From Curtobacterium sp. ZW137 (GTDB taxonomy: Bacteria; Actinomycetota; Actinomycetes; Actinomycetales; Microbacteriaceae): 64,000 nt of DNA. The notes beneath the pieces are model-generated. The model did no database searches. It was not told the origin of the DNA and saw only the letters and a program-made list of their open reading frames with translations. The first letter of the stretch is position 1, and each line of letters opens with the position of its first letter. This document shows positions 1 through 7,734 of the stretch, one piece after another. Location: positions 310,001-374,000 of the forward strand of contig NZ_RJKS01000004.1 of the NCBI RefSeq assembly GCF_003762905.1. Reading direction: 5' to 3'. The position numbers and the translations under genes were made by a program.

Positions 1-669
1 ACCGGGGACGGCGTGCCCGTCGTGGGCACCACGTGCGTCGTCGCGGACGATCCAGGTGACCGTGACACCGGCCGGGGCGTCGAGCTCGCGGACGTCCGCC
101 GCCGTGGGGACCTCTTGGATGATGTGTCCGACGGCGTCGCGGGGCAGGGACGCGGCGATCCCGACGACGCCCGGCAGACCGGTCTCCTCGGCGACGACCA
201 GGACCTCGGTCGCGTCGTCGGGGCAGTCGAAGATGCAGCCCTGGTCGAGGATCGCGAGCCGGTCGCCCGGTCGTGCGGCGCAGGCCCAGAGCGCGGCGCG
301 GCCGTCGAGCTCGCCGTCGGCGTTCGTGTGCACCACGAAGTCGATGTCCATCTCCGCCGCGGTCGCGGGGGTCGCTCGGCGGAACGCGGCGACGGTGTAG
401 TTCGCACAGTGCGGGCGGACGTCCTCGGGGATCGCGAGGAACGGCGGCCACCACTTCGTGCCGTCGAGCTCCGGAAGCCGGAACTCGTCCTGGTGCGGGA
501 GCGGCAGGAAGAGGCGGAACCAGTGGTCGAACCCCATGTAGGCGAACTCGTGGAGATCGTCCCCGGTGATCGTCACGCGGTGCATCGAGGGCGTCGCGCG
601 TTCGGAGCGGAGCACCTGCGCACGGAAGAGCCGGGGATTCGTGGGCAGGAGCCGCGGGGTCTTCGCCAT
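1..669 (-). CDS. Siderophore-interacting protein (ferric-siderophore reductase), 3' end cut by window edge
   Basis: This is probably a cytoplasmic FAD-dependent reductase that releases iron from imported ferric siderophores. The first 223 codons are present; the family is usually about 250-290 residues, so only the C-terminal tail is missing. The start MAKTPRLLPTNPRLFRAQVL fits family N-termini. The flavin-binding stretch reads ANYTVAAFR where the family normally has RxYT, so the usual arginine is not at that place. A GRAALWACAARPGD loop and the NAD(P)H-domain strand VLVVAEETGLPGV follow. It is divergent from the siderophore permease genes, and the iron box occupies the whole gap. The start codon abuts that box, which suggests a leaderless, iron-repressed transcript. 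The family call is firm; the consequence of the changed motif is unknown. Confidence 0.85.
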   Translation of the reverse strand, partial: MAKTPRLLPTNPRLFRAQVLRSERATPSMHRVTITGDDLHEFAYMGFDHWFRLFLPLPHQDEFRLPELDGTKWWPPFLAIPEDVRPHCANYTVAAFRRATPATAAEMDIDFVVHTNADGELDGRAALWACAARPGDRLAILDQGCIFDCPDDATEVLVVAEETGLPGVVGIAASLPRDAVGHIIQEVPTAADVRELDAPAGVTVTWIVRDDARGAHDGHAVPG

Positions 670-687
670 GAGGCAAGGCTAACCTAA
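669..687. promoter_or_regulatory. Iron box (DtxR/IdeR-type operator) between divergent siderophore genes
   Basis: The 19 bases TGAGGCAAGGCTAACCTAA match the DtxR/IdeR consensus TTAGGTTAGSCTAACCTAA at all but a few left-arm positions. The site fills the space between the reductase start (669) and the permease start (689). Read toward the reductase it contains TAGCCT, a TANNNT hexamer ending 6 nt before the ATG, as expected for the -10 element of a leaderless promoter. Confidence 0.8.
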
Positions 688-688
688 G

Positions 689-1765
689 ATGTTCTCCGTG
701 CCAGCCCCCTCCACTGCCCTGGCCGACCCCGTCTCCCGGTCCGTCGGTGCCGCCGGCGTCCACCGGGTGACCTTCCGTCGTCGCATGCTCTTCGTGGTGC
801 TGATGATCGTGGTCCTCGCGGTCACGGCGGCGCTGAGCATGCTCTTCGGCAGCAACAGGATCGGCATCGACCGGGTCATCGCCGGCCTGCTCCACACCGG
901 ATCGAGCACCGACGACGCGATCGTCTGGGGCTCCCGGATCCCGCGGACGTTCATCGGCGCTGCCGTCGGAGCAGCGCTCGGCATCGCCGGGCTCCTCATG
1001 CAGGGGCACACCCGGAACCCGCTCGCCGACCCCGGCCTCTTCGGCGTCTCGGCCGGTGCCGGACTCGCGGTGGTGCTCGGTGTGTACGTCTTCGGGATCA
1101 CGAACACCGGCGTGACGGTGTGGTTCGCCCTCGCGGGTGCCGTCGTGGCCAGCGTCGTCGTGTTCTCCGTCACGATCGCCGGCAGCGGGACGGCCAGTCC
1201 GGTGCCGCTCGCCCTCGCCGGCGCCGCGGTGTCCGCGCTGCTCGGCGCCGTGACCTCCTTCATCGTGCTGACCGACCGGGACTCCCTCGACGCGTACCGG
1301 CTCTGGGTCGTCGGGTCGCTCTCCGGTCGCCAGCTCGACGTCCTCGGCGCGGTCTGGCCGTTCCTCGTCGTCGGGCTCGTGCTCGCGGTCCTGAACGTCC
1401 GCGCGCTCGACGCCCTCGGGCTCGGTGCGGAGCTCGCGAAGGGCCTCGGCGAGAACGTCGTCGTCGCACGGCTCGTCGGGCTCGGCGGGATCACACTCCT
1501 CGCTGCCGGGGCCACGGCGGCCGCGGGCCCGATCGGCTTCGTCGGGCTGACCGTCCCGCACGTCGCCCGTGCCCTCGTCGGCACCGGACACCGCTGGGCA
1601 CTCCCGGCGTCGGCCCTGATCGGCGCAGCGCTGGTGCTGCTCGCCGACGTGGTCGGGCGGCTCGTCGGCGGGTTCGCCGAGGTCGAGGTCGGGATCATCC
1701 TCGCCGTCATCGGCGGTCCGGTGTTCGTCGCCGTCGCCCGTCGCCGTTCGCTGGTGGCACTGTGA
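689..1765 (+). CDS. Iron-siderophore ABC transporter permease, FecCD family (first subunit)
   Basis: A 358-residue membrane permease that would form the channel for ferric siderophore import with the next gene's product. It is strongly hydrophobic from about residue 33 on. It carries the FecCD signature QGHTRNPLADPGLFGVSAG near residue 105 and the GPIGFVGLTVPHVAR loop that contacts the ATPase. The ATG at 689 lies one base after the iron box. GTG at 698 or ATG at 785 (MLFVVLMIVV, just before the first membrane segment) are possible alternatives, because the only TANNNT in the box on this strand is very close to 689. It opens an operon of permease, permease and ATPase joined by four-base overlaps. 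Confidence 0.9.
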   Translation: MFSVPAPSTALADPVSRSVGAAGVHRVTFRRRMLFVVLMIVVLAVTAALSMLFGSNRIGIDRVIAGLLHTGSSTDDAIVWGSRIPRTFIGAAVGAALGIAGLLMQGHTRNPLADPGLFGVSAGAGLAVVLGVYVFGITNTGVTVWFALAGAVVASVVVFSVTIAGSGTASPVPLALAGAAVSALLGAVTSFIVLTDRDSLDAYRLWVVGSLSGRQLDVLGAVWPFLVVGLVLAVLNVRALDALGLGAELAKGLGENVVVARLVGLGGITLLAAGATAAAGPIGFVGLTVPHVARALVGTGHRWALPASALIGAALVLLADVVGRLVGGFAEVEVGIILAVIGGPVFVAVARRRSLVAL

Positions 1766-2850
1766 GCGCGGCGGACGGGACCGGCGACGGTGGCGCGCCG
1801 GTGCTCCGCGGTGTGCGGTTCGGGCCGGTCGGGCTCGCCTGGCGCCCCCGTGTCTTCGGGATGACGATCGCGGCCGTCGTGGCGGCCCTGCTCCTGGTGG
1901 TGCTCGGCGTCGCGATCGGCTCGACCTGGATCGCCCCGGCGACGGTCATCCGCTCGCTGTTCGGTCTGGAGACCGGGCCGGACGCGTTCATCATCACCGT
2001 GCTGCGGCTCCCCCGGGTGCTGACCGGCGCGCTCGTCGGCCTGACCCTCGCGGTCGCCGGCGCCCTCACGCAGACGTTCACCCGGAACCCGCTCGGGACT
2101 CCCGACATCATCGGTGTGACCTCGGGTGCGAGCGTCGGCGCCGTCGCCGCGGTCGTCCTCGGCGGCGGGTCGTACGCGATCGGCGCCGTCGTCCTCGGCA
2201 GCGGGATCCCGGTCGCGGCGACCATCGGCGCCCTCGTCGCGGCGATCGTCGTCTACGGACTCGGCTGGCGTGGCGGGGTGCAGAGCTACCGGCTCGTGCT
2301 CGTCGGCATCGGCGTGAGCGCGACGCTCGACGCGGTCACCAGCTACCTGCTCGTCCGGGCGCAGATCACCCAGGCGGCCGCGGCGTCGCAGTGGCTCGTC
2401 GGCAGCCTGTCGAGCACCTCGTGGGCGAGCGTCTGGCCGCTGCTCGTCGTCGCCGCGGTCGCGGTCCCGATCGCCCTCGCGACCAGTGCGGCGCTCGGGA
2501 TCGGGCAGCTCGGCGACGAGGTGGCGGTCGGCGTCGGGCTGGGCATCCAGCGGCACCGGCTGCTCGTCATCGCCCTCGCCGTCGTGCTGACCGCCGCCGC
2601 CGTCGCCGCAGCGGGCCCGGTCGGCTTCGTGGCCTTCGTCGTCCCGCAGATCGCCCTGCGCCTCGCCGGGACGAACCGGCCGCCGCTGCTGCTCTCCGCC
2701 GCCCTCGGTGCGGTCCTCGTCCTCGCCGCCGACCTGCTCGCACGCTCGGCGTTCCCGTGGCAGGTGCCCGTCGGCATCGTCACGACCGTGATCGGTGCGC
2801 CGTACCTGATCTGGCTCCTCATCCGCCACCGCAAGGAGATGTCCCGATGA
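1762..2850 (+). CDS. Iron-siderophore ABC transporter permease, FecCD family (second subunit)
   Basis: A 362-residue FecCD-family permease that pairs with the preceding one. The GTG start at 1762 overlaps the previous stop (GTGA), which implies translational coupling. The family signature QTFTRNPLGTPDIIGVTSG lies near residue 95 and GPVGFVAFVVPQIALR near residue 285. About ten hydrophobic segments follow a roughly 28-residue cytoplasmic N-terminus. The two permeases are diverged paralogs, the normal arrangement for heterodimeric siderophore importers such as FepDG or FhuB halves. The end overlaps the ATPase start. Confidence 0.93.
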   Translation: MSAADGTGDGGAPVLRGVRFGPVGLAWRPRVFGMTIAAVVAALLLVVLGVAIGSTWIAPATVIRSLFGLETGPDAFIITVLRLPRVLTGALVGLTLAVAGALTQTFTRNPLGTPDIIGVTSGASVGAVAAVVLGGGSYAIGAVVLGSGIPVAATIGALVAAIVVYGLGWRGGVQSYRLVLVGIGVSATLDAVTSYLLVRAQITQAAAASQWLVGSLSSTSWASVWPLLVVAAVAVPIALATSAALGIGQLGDEVAVGVGLGIQRHRLLVIALAVVLTAAAVAAAGPVGFVAFVVPQIALRLAGTNRPPLLLSAALGAVLVLAADLLARSAFPWQVPVGIVTTVIGAPYLIWLLIRHRKEMSR

Positions 2851-3704
2851 CGACGACCCCGGTCCTCGAAGCGCGCGGGCTCTCCGTCGGCTACGAGCGG
2901 CACGCCGTGCTCCACGGCCTCGACCTCCGCATCGAGCGCGGCACCGTGACGACGTTCCTCGGCGCGAACGGCTGCGGCAAGTCGACCCTCCTCAAGGCCT
3001 TCGGCCGCGTGCTCAAGCCGATCGCGGGCGAGGTCCACCTCGACGGCGTCCCGATCCGCAAGGAGCCGAACCGCGCGGTCGCCCGGAAGCTCGCGATCCT
3101 CCCGCAGTCCCCGGTGGCCCCGGCCGGCACGAGCGTGCTCGACCTCGTGATGCGCGGACGCAACCCGCACCAGTCGTGGGCGAAGCCGTGGACCGCCGAG
3201 GACGCCGGCGTCGCCGAGGAGGCGATCGCCGCCACCGGGCTCACGCACGTCGCGCACCGGGACGTCGCGAGCCTCTCCGGCGGGCAGCGGCAGCGGGCGT
3301 GGATCGCGCTCGTGCTCGCCCAGCGCGCCGACACCCTGCTGCTGGACGAACCGACGACGTACCTCGACCTCGCGCACCAGCTCGAGGTCCTCCGGCTCGT
3401 CCGGCGGATCAACCGCGACCAGGGTGCGACGGTCGTGATGGTCCTGCACGACCTCTCGCTCGCCGCCCGCTACTCGGACCGGCTCGTCGTGCTGCACGAC
3501 GGCGGTGTGGTCGCCGACGGCACCCCCGCCGAAGTCCTGACGCCCGCGGTGCTCCAGCACGCGTTCGGGCTGCACGCGCGGGTCGTCCCGGACCCGGTCA
3601 CCGGGGCACCGATGGTCGTGCCGGAGGCCGACGAGCACGACCTCGACCACCTCCCGGTCCCGGAGGAGGACGCCGGGCTCGCCAGCCGCGCTTTCTTAGG
3701 TTAG
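2847..3704 (+). CDS. Iron-siderophore ABC transporter ATP-binding protein (FepC/FecE type)
   Basis: A 285-residue cytoplasmic ATPase that powers the importer. Walker A is GANGCGKST (39-47), the signature is LSGGQRQR (143-150), Walker B is LLLDEPTTYLDL (164 on), and the switch histidine lies in VLHDLSLAARYSD. The length is somewhat above the usual 255-275, owing to an acidic C-terminal tail. The ATG overlaps the previous stop (ATGA). The TAG stop at 3702-3704 lies inside the iron box that controls the binding-protein gene, so the transcript of this operon must run through that operator. Confidence 0.95.
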   Translation: MTTTPVLEARGLSVGYERHAVLHGLDLRIERGTVTTFLGANGCGKSTLLKAFGRVLKPIAGEVHLDGVPIRKEPNRAVARKLAILPQSPVAPAGTSVLDLVMRGRNPHQSWAKPWTAEDAGVAEEAIAATGLTHVAHRDVASLSGGQRQRAWIALVLAQRADTLLLDEPTTYLDLAHQLEVLRLVRRINRDQGATVVMVLHDLSLAARYSDRLVVLHDGGVVADGTPAEVLTPAVLQHAFGLHARVVPDPVTGAPMVVPEADEHDLDHLPVPEEDAGLASRAFLG

Positions 3705-3714
3705 CCTCTCCTAA
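3696..3714 (+). promoter_or_regulatory. Iron box (DtxR/IdeR-type operator) for the siderophore-binding protein gene
   Basis: TTAGGTTAGCCTCTCCTAA matches the consensus TTAGGTTAGSCTAACCTAA at 17 of 19 positions. It overlaps the stop codon of the ATPase gene and ends one base before the GTG of the lipoprotein gene. The embedded TAGCCT could be a -10 element, giving a leaderless iron-repressed transcript. Confidence 0.85.
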
Positions 3715-3715
3715 C

Positions 3716-4717
3716 GTGAAGCTCCGTTCCGTACTCCTCACCGCAGTGGCCGTGTCGGCCCTCCTCCTCACCGGCTGCTCGTCGACCGGGTCCTCGGACA
3801 CCGCCGGCTCGGACAGCACGTCCGCGTCGAACGGCGCCTGGTCCTACAAGGACGCCACCGGCACCACGGTGAAGGTCGACCACACGCCGAAGAAGGTCGT
3901 CGTCCTCAACGACATCGCCATCTCCTTCGTCCAGTACGGCCTGCACCCCGTCGGCACCTTCGGGCAGCTCACGATGGCCGACGACGCCCGGTTCACGGGC
4001 CTCGACACGGACGGGATCACGCAGCTCGGCACGGGCTACGGCGACATCGACCTCGAGAAGCTCGCCGCGCTGCAGCCCGACCTCGTGGTCACCTCGGTCT
4101 ACCCGACCGACGAGAAGGGCACGCTCGACACGTCCCAGCCGGGCTACGGCTTCAAGGACATGGCGCAGCAGAAGCAGATCGCCGCCATCGCGCCGGTCGC
4201 CCAGGTGCGGTGGGGCGGCAAGGGCCTCGACGTGATCAAGGACATCACCGGGCTCGCCGAGTCGCTCGGCGCGAAGCAGTCCAAGGTGGACGCCGCCGAG
4301 AAGCGGTTCGACACCGCGAAGGGCAAGCTCGAGACCGCGGCGAAGGACAGCGACCTGACGGTCGTGTCGATGTACGCGGACGGTGACGGCGCCTACGTCA
4401 CCCGCCCGGCCGACGAGCCGACGCTGCAGATGTACACCGACTTCGGCGTCGACCTGGTGAACCCGAAGCCGAAGGGCTTCTACTGGGGCATCTACAGCTG
4501 GGAGAACGCGGGTCAGATCACCGGCGACGTGCTCCTGCTCTCGCAGCAGGGCTACCAGGTCGCCGACCTTGAGAAGCAGCCCACCTTCGCGGACAACGCG
4601 GCATTGCAGGCCGGACAGGTCCACAGCTGGACGTTCCCGGCCCTCGACTACGCGTCGCAGGCCGACTACATGACGAAGCTCGCGGGCTGGCTCGACGACA
4701 GCAAGAAGCTGTCCTAG
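3716..4717 (+). CDS. Iron-siderophore substrate-binding lipoprotein
   Basis: A 333-residue periplasmic-binding-protein fold lipoprotein that would capture the ferric siderophore outside the membrane. The GTG start is followed by a signal peptide with lipobox LLTGC (Cys21) and a Ser/Thr/Asp-rich linker. The mature part has the class III binding-protein pattern: PKKVVVLNDIAISFVQYGLHP, then LAALQPDLVVTS near residue 120, and a long helical linker KVDAAEKRFDTAKGKLETAA. There is no ribosome-binding site: the start follows the iron box by one base, so translation is probably leaderless. It lies directly after the transporter operon but has its own operator. Confidence 0.92.
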   Translation: MKLRSVLLTAVAVSALLLTGCSSTGSSDTAGSDSTSASNGAWSYKDATGTTVKVDHTPKKVVVLNDIAISFVQYGLHPVGTFGQLTMADDARFTGLDTDGITQLGTGYGDIDLEKLAALQPDLVVTSVYPTDEKGTLDTSQPGYGFKDMAQQKQIAAIAPVAQVRWGGKGLDVIKDITGLAESLGAKQSKVDAAEKRFDTAKGKLETAAKDSDLTVVSMYADGDGAYVTRPADEPTLQMYTDFGVDLVNPKPKGFYWGIYSWENAGQITGDVLLLSQQGYQVADLEKQPTFADNAALQAGQVHSWTFPALDYASQADYMTKLAGWLDDSKKLS

Positions 4718-4720
4718 CCG

Positions 4721-4984
4721 TCAGTCCAGCGGGAGCAGCGGCGCCCAGAACGCATCGGGGCCGTCGGCGACGACGGCGTCGGCCTCGAAGCGGAAGCCGT
4801 AGTCGCGGACGAACTCGGCGGCGCCCGCGACCTCGTCCTGGGCGTCGTCCCGTTCCGGCTCGAAGAGGTACACGCCGTGTCCCATCTTCACGCCGCTGTC
4901 GCTGATGACCGTGAGGTCCCAGCGCCCTTCCTCTGCCCGTTCGATCCGCACGACGGCGGCCTGCGCCTCGGTGAAGTCAGCCAT
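4721..4984 (-). CDS. Small conserved hypothetical protein
   Basis: An 87-residue acidic soluble protein, beginning MADFTEAQAAVVRIERAEEG. It has no signal peptide or membrane segment that I can see. The pattern VRIERAEEGRWDLTVISDSG followed by acidic helices suggests a small compact domain, but I do not recognise the family. It converges on the siderophore-binding lipoprotein gene with a gap of three bases. It is counted as real because its codon use is normal for the window and it fills the space between two well-supported genes. Function unknown. Confidence 0.6.
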   Translation of the reverse strand: MADFTEAQAAVVRIERAEEGRWDLTVISDSGVKMGHGVYLFEPERDDAQDEVAGAAEFVRDYGFRFEADAVVADGPDAFWAPLLPLD

Positions 4985-5045
4985 GCCGCCGAGCGTACGT
5001 GTCCGCCGCTGGGCGCGCTCCGGCGGATCACGGTAGGAACGAGGG

Positions 5046-6032
5046 ATGACACGCACCGAGTGGACGGAGGACGTCCTCGGTGCGCCGTACGAGCGGCTCG
5101 AACTCCCACTCGGTGAGGACTCCGAGGGTGCGGTCGTCGCGACCCTCGTCCGCCGACGTCGCTCCGCCGCCGACCTCCTGCACGCGGGCGGTCCCCTGCA
5201 CGGCACCGACGTGCTCTACGTGCACGGGTGGTCGGACTACTTCTTCCAGACCGAGCTCGCCGAGCGCATCGAGCGGCTCGGCGCACGGTTCCACGCGCTG
5301 GACCTGCGGAAGTACGGCCGGAGCCTCCGACCACGGCAGACACCGGGGTTCATCGACTCGCTCGAGACGTACGACGAGGACATCGGCGCCGCACTCGACG
5401 TCATCCGGGCCGAGCACCACGGCGAGCGCCGTCGCCTCGTGCCGATGGGGCACTCGACGGGCGGGCTCACGCTGTCCCTCTGGGCCGCACGGCACCCGGA
5501 GGCCGTCGACGGCCTCATCCTGAACAGCCCGTGGCTGGAGTTCCAGGCGTCGGCGGTCGGCCGGGCGCTCGTCGCTCCGATGATCAAGCTCGGAGCGCGC
5601 CGGAACCCGCTCGCGCCGCTGCCTGCCGTCGACCCCGGCTTCTACACGCGCACCGTCTCGGCCACCGGCGAGGGCCGCTGGACCTACGACCAGGAGTGGC
5701 GACCGGAGCGGGGGTTCCCGCTGCACCCGGGGTGGCTCGCCGCGGTGTTCGACGGGCAGGGGACCGTGGAACACGGGCTCGGGATCGCGGTGCCCGTGCT
5801 CACGATGCTGAGCGACAAGAGCATGCTCCAGCCCCGCTGGGACGAGGGCATGGCGCACGCGGACGTCGCCCTGAACGTCGACGCGGTCGCGCACCGGGCG
5901 CTGTCCCTCGGGGACGAGGTGACCGTGCGACGGCTCCACGGCGCCCTGCACGACGTGGTGCTCTCCGCCGGCCCCGTCCGCGAGCAGGCATACGAGGCCA
6001 TCGGCCGCTGGGCGCACACCCTGCCGCGCTGA
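5046..6032 (+). CDS. Alpha/beta hydrolase (serine hydrolase, lysophospholipase-like)
   Basis: A 328-residue cytoplasmic alpha/beta-hydrolase. The oxyanion strand VLYVHGWSDYFFQ (HG motif) is near residue 58 and the nucleophile elbow is GHSTGG near residue 138. An acidic residue in VPVLTMLSDKSM and a late histidine in LHGALHDVVLS complete a plausible catalytic triad. The order matches Hydrolase_4 / monoacylglycerol-lipase-like proteins; the substrate cannot be read from sequence. The ATG at 5046 has only a weak purine stretch (GGAACGAGGG) before it. It is convergent with the beta-lactamase gene across a tandem repeat. Confidence 0.85.
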   Translation: MTRTEWTEDVLGAPYERLELPLGEDSEGAVVATLVRRRRSAADLLHAGGPLHGTDVLYVHGWSDYFFQTELAERIERLGARFHALDLRKYGRSLRPRQTPGFIDSLETYDEDIGAALDVIRAEHHGERRRLVPMGHSTGGLTLSLWAARHPEAVDGLILNSPWLEFQASAVGRALVAPMIKLGARRNPLAPLPAVDPGFYTRTVSATGEGRWTYDQEWRPERGFPLHPGWLAAVFDGQGTVEHGLGIAVPVLTMLSDKSMLQPRWDEGMAHADVALNVDAVAHRALSLGDEVTVRRLHGALHDVVLSAGPVREQAYEAIGRWAHTLPR

Positions 6033-6080
6033 CCCGCCGACCCGCAGACCCGCAGACCCGCAGACCCGCAGACCCGCTCA
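6033..6080. repeat. Tandem 8-bp repeat filling a convergent intergenic gap
   Basis: Six consecutive 8-base units from 6033 to 6080; the middle four (6041-6072) are exact CCCGCAGA copies and the outer two are degenerate (CCCGCCGA, CCCGCTCA). The last unit contains the stop codon of the beta-lactamase gene on the minus strand. Slipped-strand expansion is the likely origin. Confidence 0.85.
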
Positions 6081-7016
6081 GCGCAGGGCTGCGACGGCTG
6101 CCTTCGTGGCCGCGGCGACCAGGGCGTCGTCGGCCGTGGCGTCCGACTGCTTGCCGGAGGTCATCACGACGACGACGAGGGGCGCGCGACCCGACGGGTA
6201 CACCACCGCGATGTCGTTCCGGACGCCGTACTCCCCCGTACCGGTCTTGTCGGCGACCGGCCACGCCGGGTCGACGCCGGCGCGCACCGTCCCCGCACCC
6301 GTGGTGTTGTCGAGCATGGTGTCGCGGAGGAACGTCCGGTCAGTCGGCTCGAGCGTCGTCCCGAGCACGACCTTCCGCAGGTCCGTCGCGAACTGCGCCG
6401 GGGTCGTGGTGTCCCGCGCATCGCCCGGGGTGGCCTCGTTCAGCTCCGGCTCGACCCGGTCCACGTTCGTGACGCGGTCCCCGATGCCGCGCAGGTACCG
6501 CTCGACGGCGTCCGGGCCGCCGAGCCGTTCGACGAGCAGGTTCGCTGCGGTGTTGTCGCTGAACCGGAGTGACGCGTCGATGAGCTCCCGGACGGTCATG
6601 CCCGTGTCGACGAACCGGCTCGTGATCGGTGCGTAGTCGAGCAGGTCGCTGCGGTCGTAGTGCACGACGGTCTCGAGGTCGGTGTCGGATGCCCCGGCGA
6701 GGACCGCCGCGGCGATGAAGGTCTTGTTGGTGGAGGCGAACGCGAACCGCTCCCCCTGCCGGTACTCGACCCGGTGTCCCGAGCCCGTGTCGACGGCCAC
6801 GACGCCGAGCCGGGCGTCGTGCTGCTGCTCGAGCCGCCGGAACGACGCGTCTGCGGACCGCTGCGCCGTCGACGCGGTCGCGGTCGCGGTCGGCGTGGTG
6901 GTCCGGGTCGCGGTGTCGGTGTCGGCGGCCGGTGCCACACCCCCGCTGCACCCGGCCACCGCCATCACGACCGCCAGGCCGATCGCTGCCGAGGACACCA
7001 TCGTCGAAGCACGCAT
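6078..7016 (-). CDS. bla: Class A beta-lactamase, predicted lipoprotein
   Basis: A 312-residue serine beta-lactamase that would hydrolyse beta-lactams outside the membrane. The signal peptide ends in lipobox AVAGC (Cys23), then a Thr-rich linker of about 30 residues. Class A motifs are complete: STNK (Ser95, Lys98), SDN (153-155), EPELN (189-193, the omega-loop glutamate) and KTG (257-259). The total length is slightly above the usual 290 because of the linker. It is monocistronic by position, with a TetR gene just upstream in the same orientation. There is no BlaR/BlaI or AmpR-like regulator nearby, so constitutive low expression is plausible. A catalytically competent enzyme is expected; its spectrum cannot be inferred. 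Confidence 0.93.
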   Translation of the reverse strand: MRASTMVSSAAIGLAVVMAVAGCSGGVAPAADTDTATRTTTPTATATASTAQRSADASFRRLEQQHDARLGVVAVDTGSGHRVEYRQGERFAFASTNKTFIAAAVLAGASDTDLETVVHYDRSDLLDYAPITSRFVDTGMTVRELIDASLRFSDNTAANLLVERLGGPDAVERYLRGIGDRVTNVDRVEPELNEATPGDARDTTTPAQFATDLRKVVLGTTLEPTDRTFLRDTMLDNTTGAGTVRAGVDPAWPVADKTGTGEYGVRNDIAVVYPSGRAPLVVVVMTSGKQSDATADDALVAAATKAAVAALR

Positions 7017-7043
7017 GCGTCCAGTATCCGATCCCGACCTGCG

Positions 7044-7655
7044 TCATCGGCGAACGCTGTCGCCCAGGCGCGCGCACGTCGCGCGGAAGGCCTCGTCGAG
7101 CGTCGGGTCGGCGTCCGCTGCCCAGGTCTCGAGCGCCACCCGCAGCGCCAGGAGCGTCAACGACACGGCGAACGGATCCGCACCCCGCCAGCGCTGCTGC
7201 AGCTGCGGGGACTGCGCCGCGTCCCGAGCGGCCATCGCGGCGGACAGTGCGGGGTCCGTTCCGACGATGCGCCAGATCGCCAGGAGCCGCTCGCGTGCAC
7301 CAGCCCGGTCGTGCTCGAGCCGCGCGAGGAACTCGGCGATCCACTCGGTCAGGTCCGTGAAGCCGACCGGCCCGCCCGTCTCCGGCACCGCGAACCGGTG
7401 CACGATGTGGAGCGTGGACCGGAAGGCGTCCACCTTCTCGGGGCAGTACCGGAAGAACGTCCGCTCGGTCAGGCCGACCTCGGCCGCGATGTCGCGCGCC
7501 GTGACGTCCTCGAAGCCCCGCTCCGTGACGAGTGCGACCGCGGCTGTCTCGATCGCACGCACCGTCGCCACACGGTGTCGGGCACGCACCCCGGAGTCGA
7601 ACGCGATCGGCCGGCGAGGCCGCACGGCGCCCCGAGGACCAGTTCCGTTCGTCAC
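7044..7655 (-). CDS. TetR/AcrR family transcriptional regulator
   Basis: A 203-residue DNA-binding repressor. The start is taken as GTG at 7655 (VTNGTGPRGAVRP), because the upstream extension is arginine-rich and not family-like. The helix-turn-helix runs ERGFEDVTARDIAAEVGLTE then RTFFRYCPEK at about residues 42-71, typical of TetR with the RTFFRYF variant found in MftR-like regulators. The C-terminal ligand domain has no informative motif. It lies 27 bases upstream of the beta-lactamase gene in the same direction, so the two could be cotranscribed, but the target is unknown. Confidence 0.85.
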   Translation of the reverse strand: MTNGTGPRGAVRPRRPIAFDSGVRARHRVATVRAIETAAVALVTERGFEDVTARDIAAEVGLTERTFFRYCPEKVDAFRSTLHIVHRFAVPETGGPVGFTDLTEWIAEFLARLEHDRAGARERLLAIWRIVGTDPALSAAMAARDAAQSPQLQQRWRGADPFAVSLTLLALRVALETWAADADPTLDEAFRATCARLGDSVRR

Positions 7656-7734
7656 CCTACGGATCGTGACAGTGGCTGACGGAATCCAGAGGCGCCCGAG
7701 AGCATCTGTGGACAGCCGTCGGTAGCCTCGCCGC

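Noticed and set aside
6033..6080. CRISPR or integron attC site
   Set aside because: Units are 8 bp and contiguous, with no spacers, no integrase and no attC-type folding.
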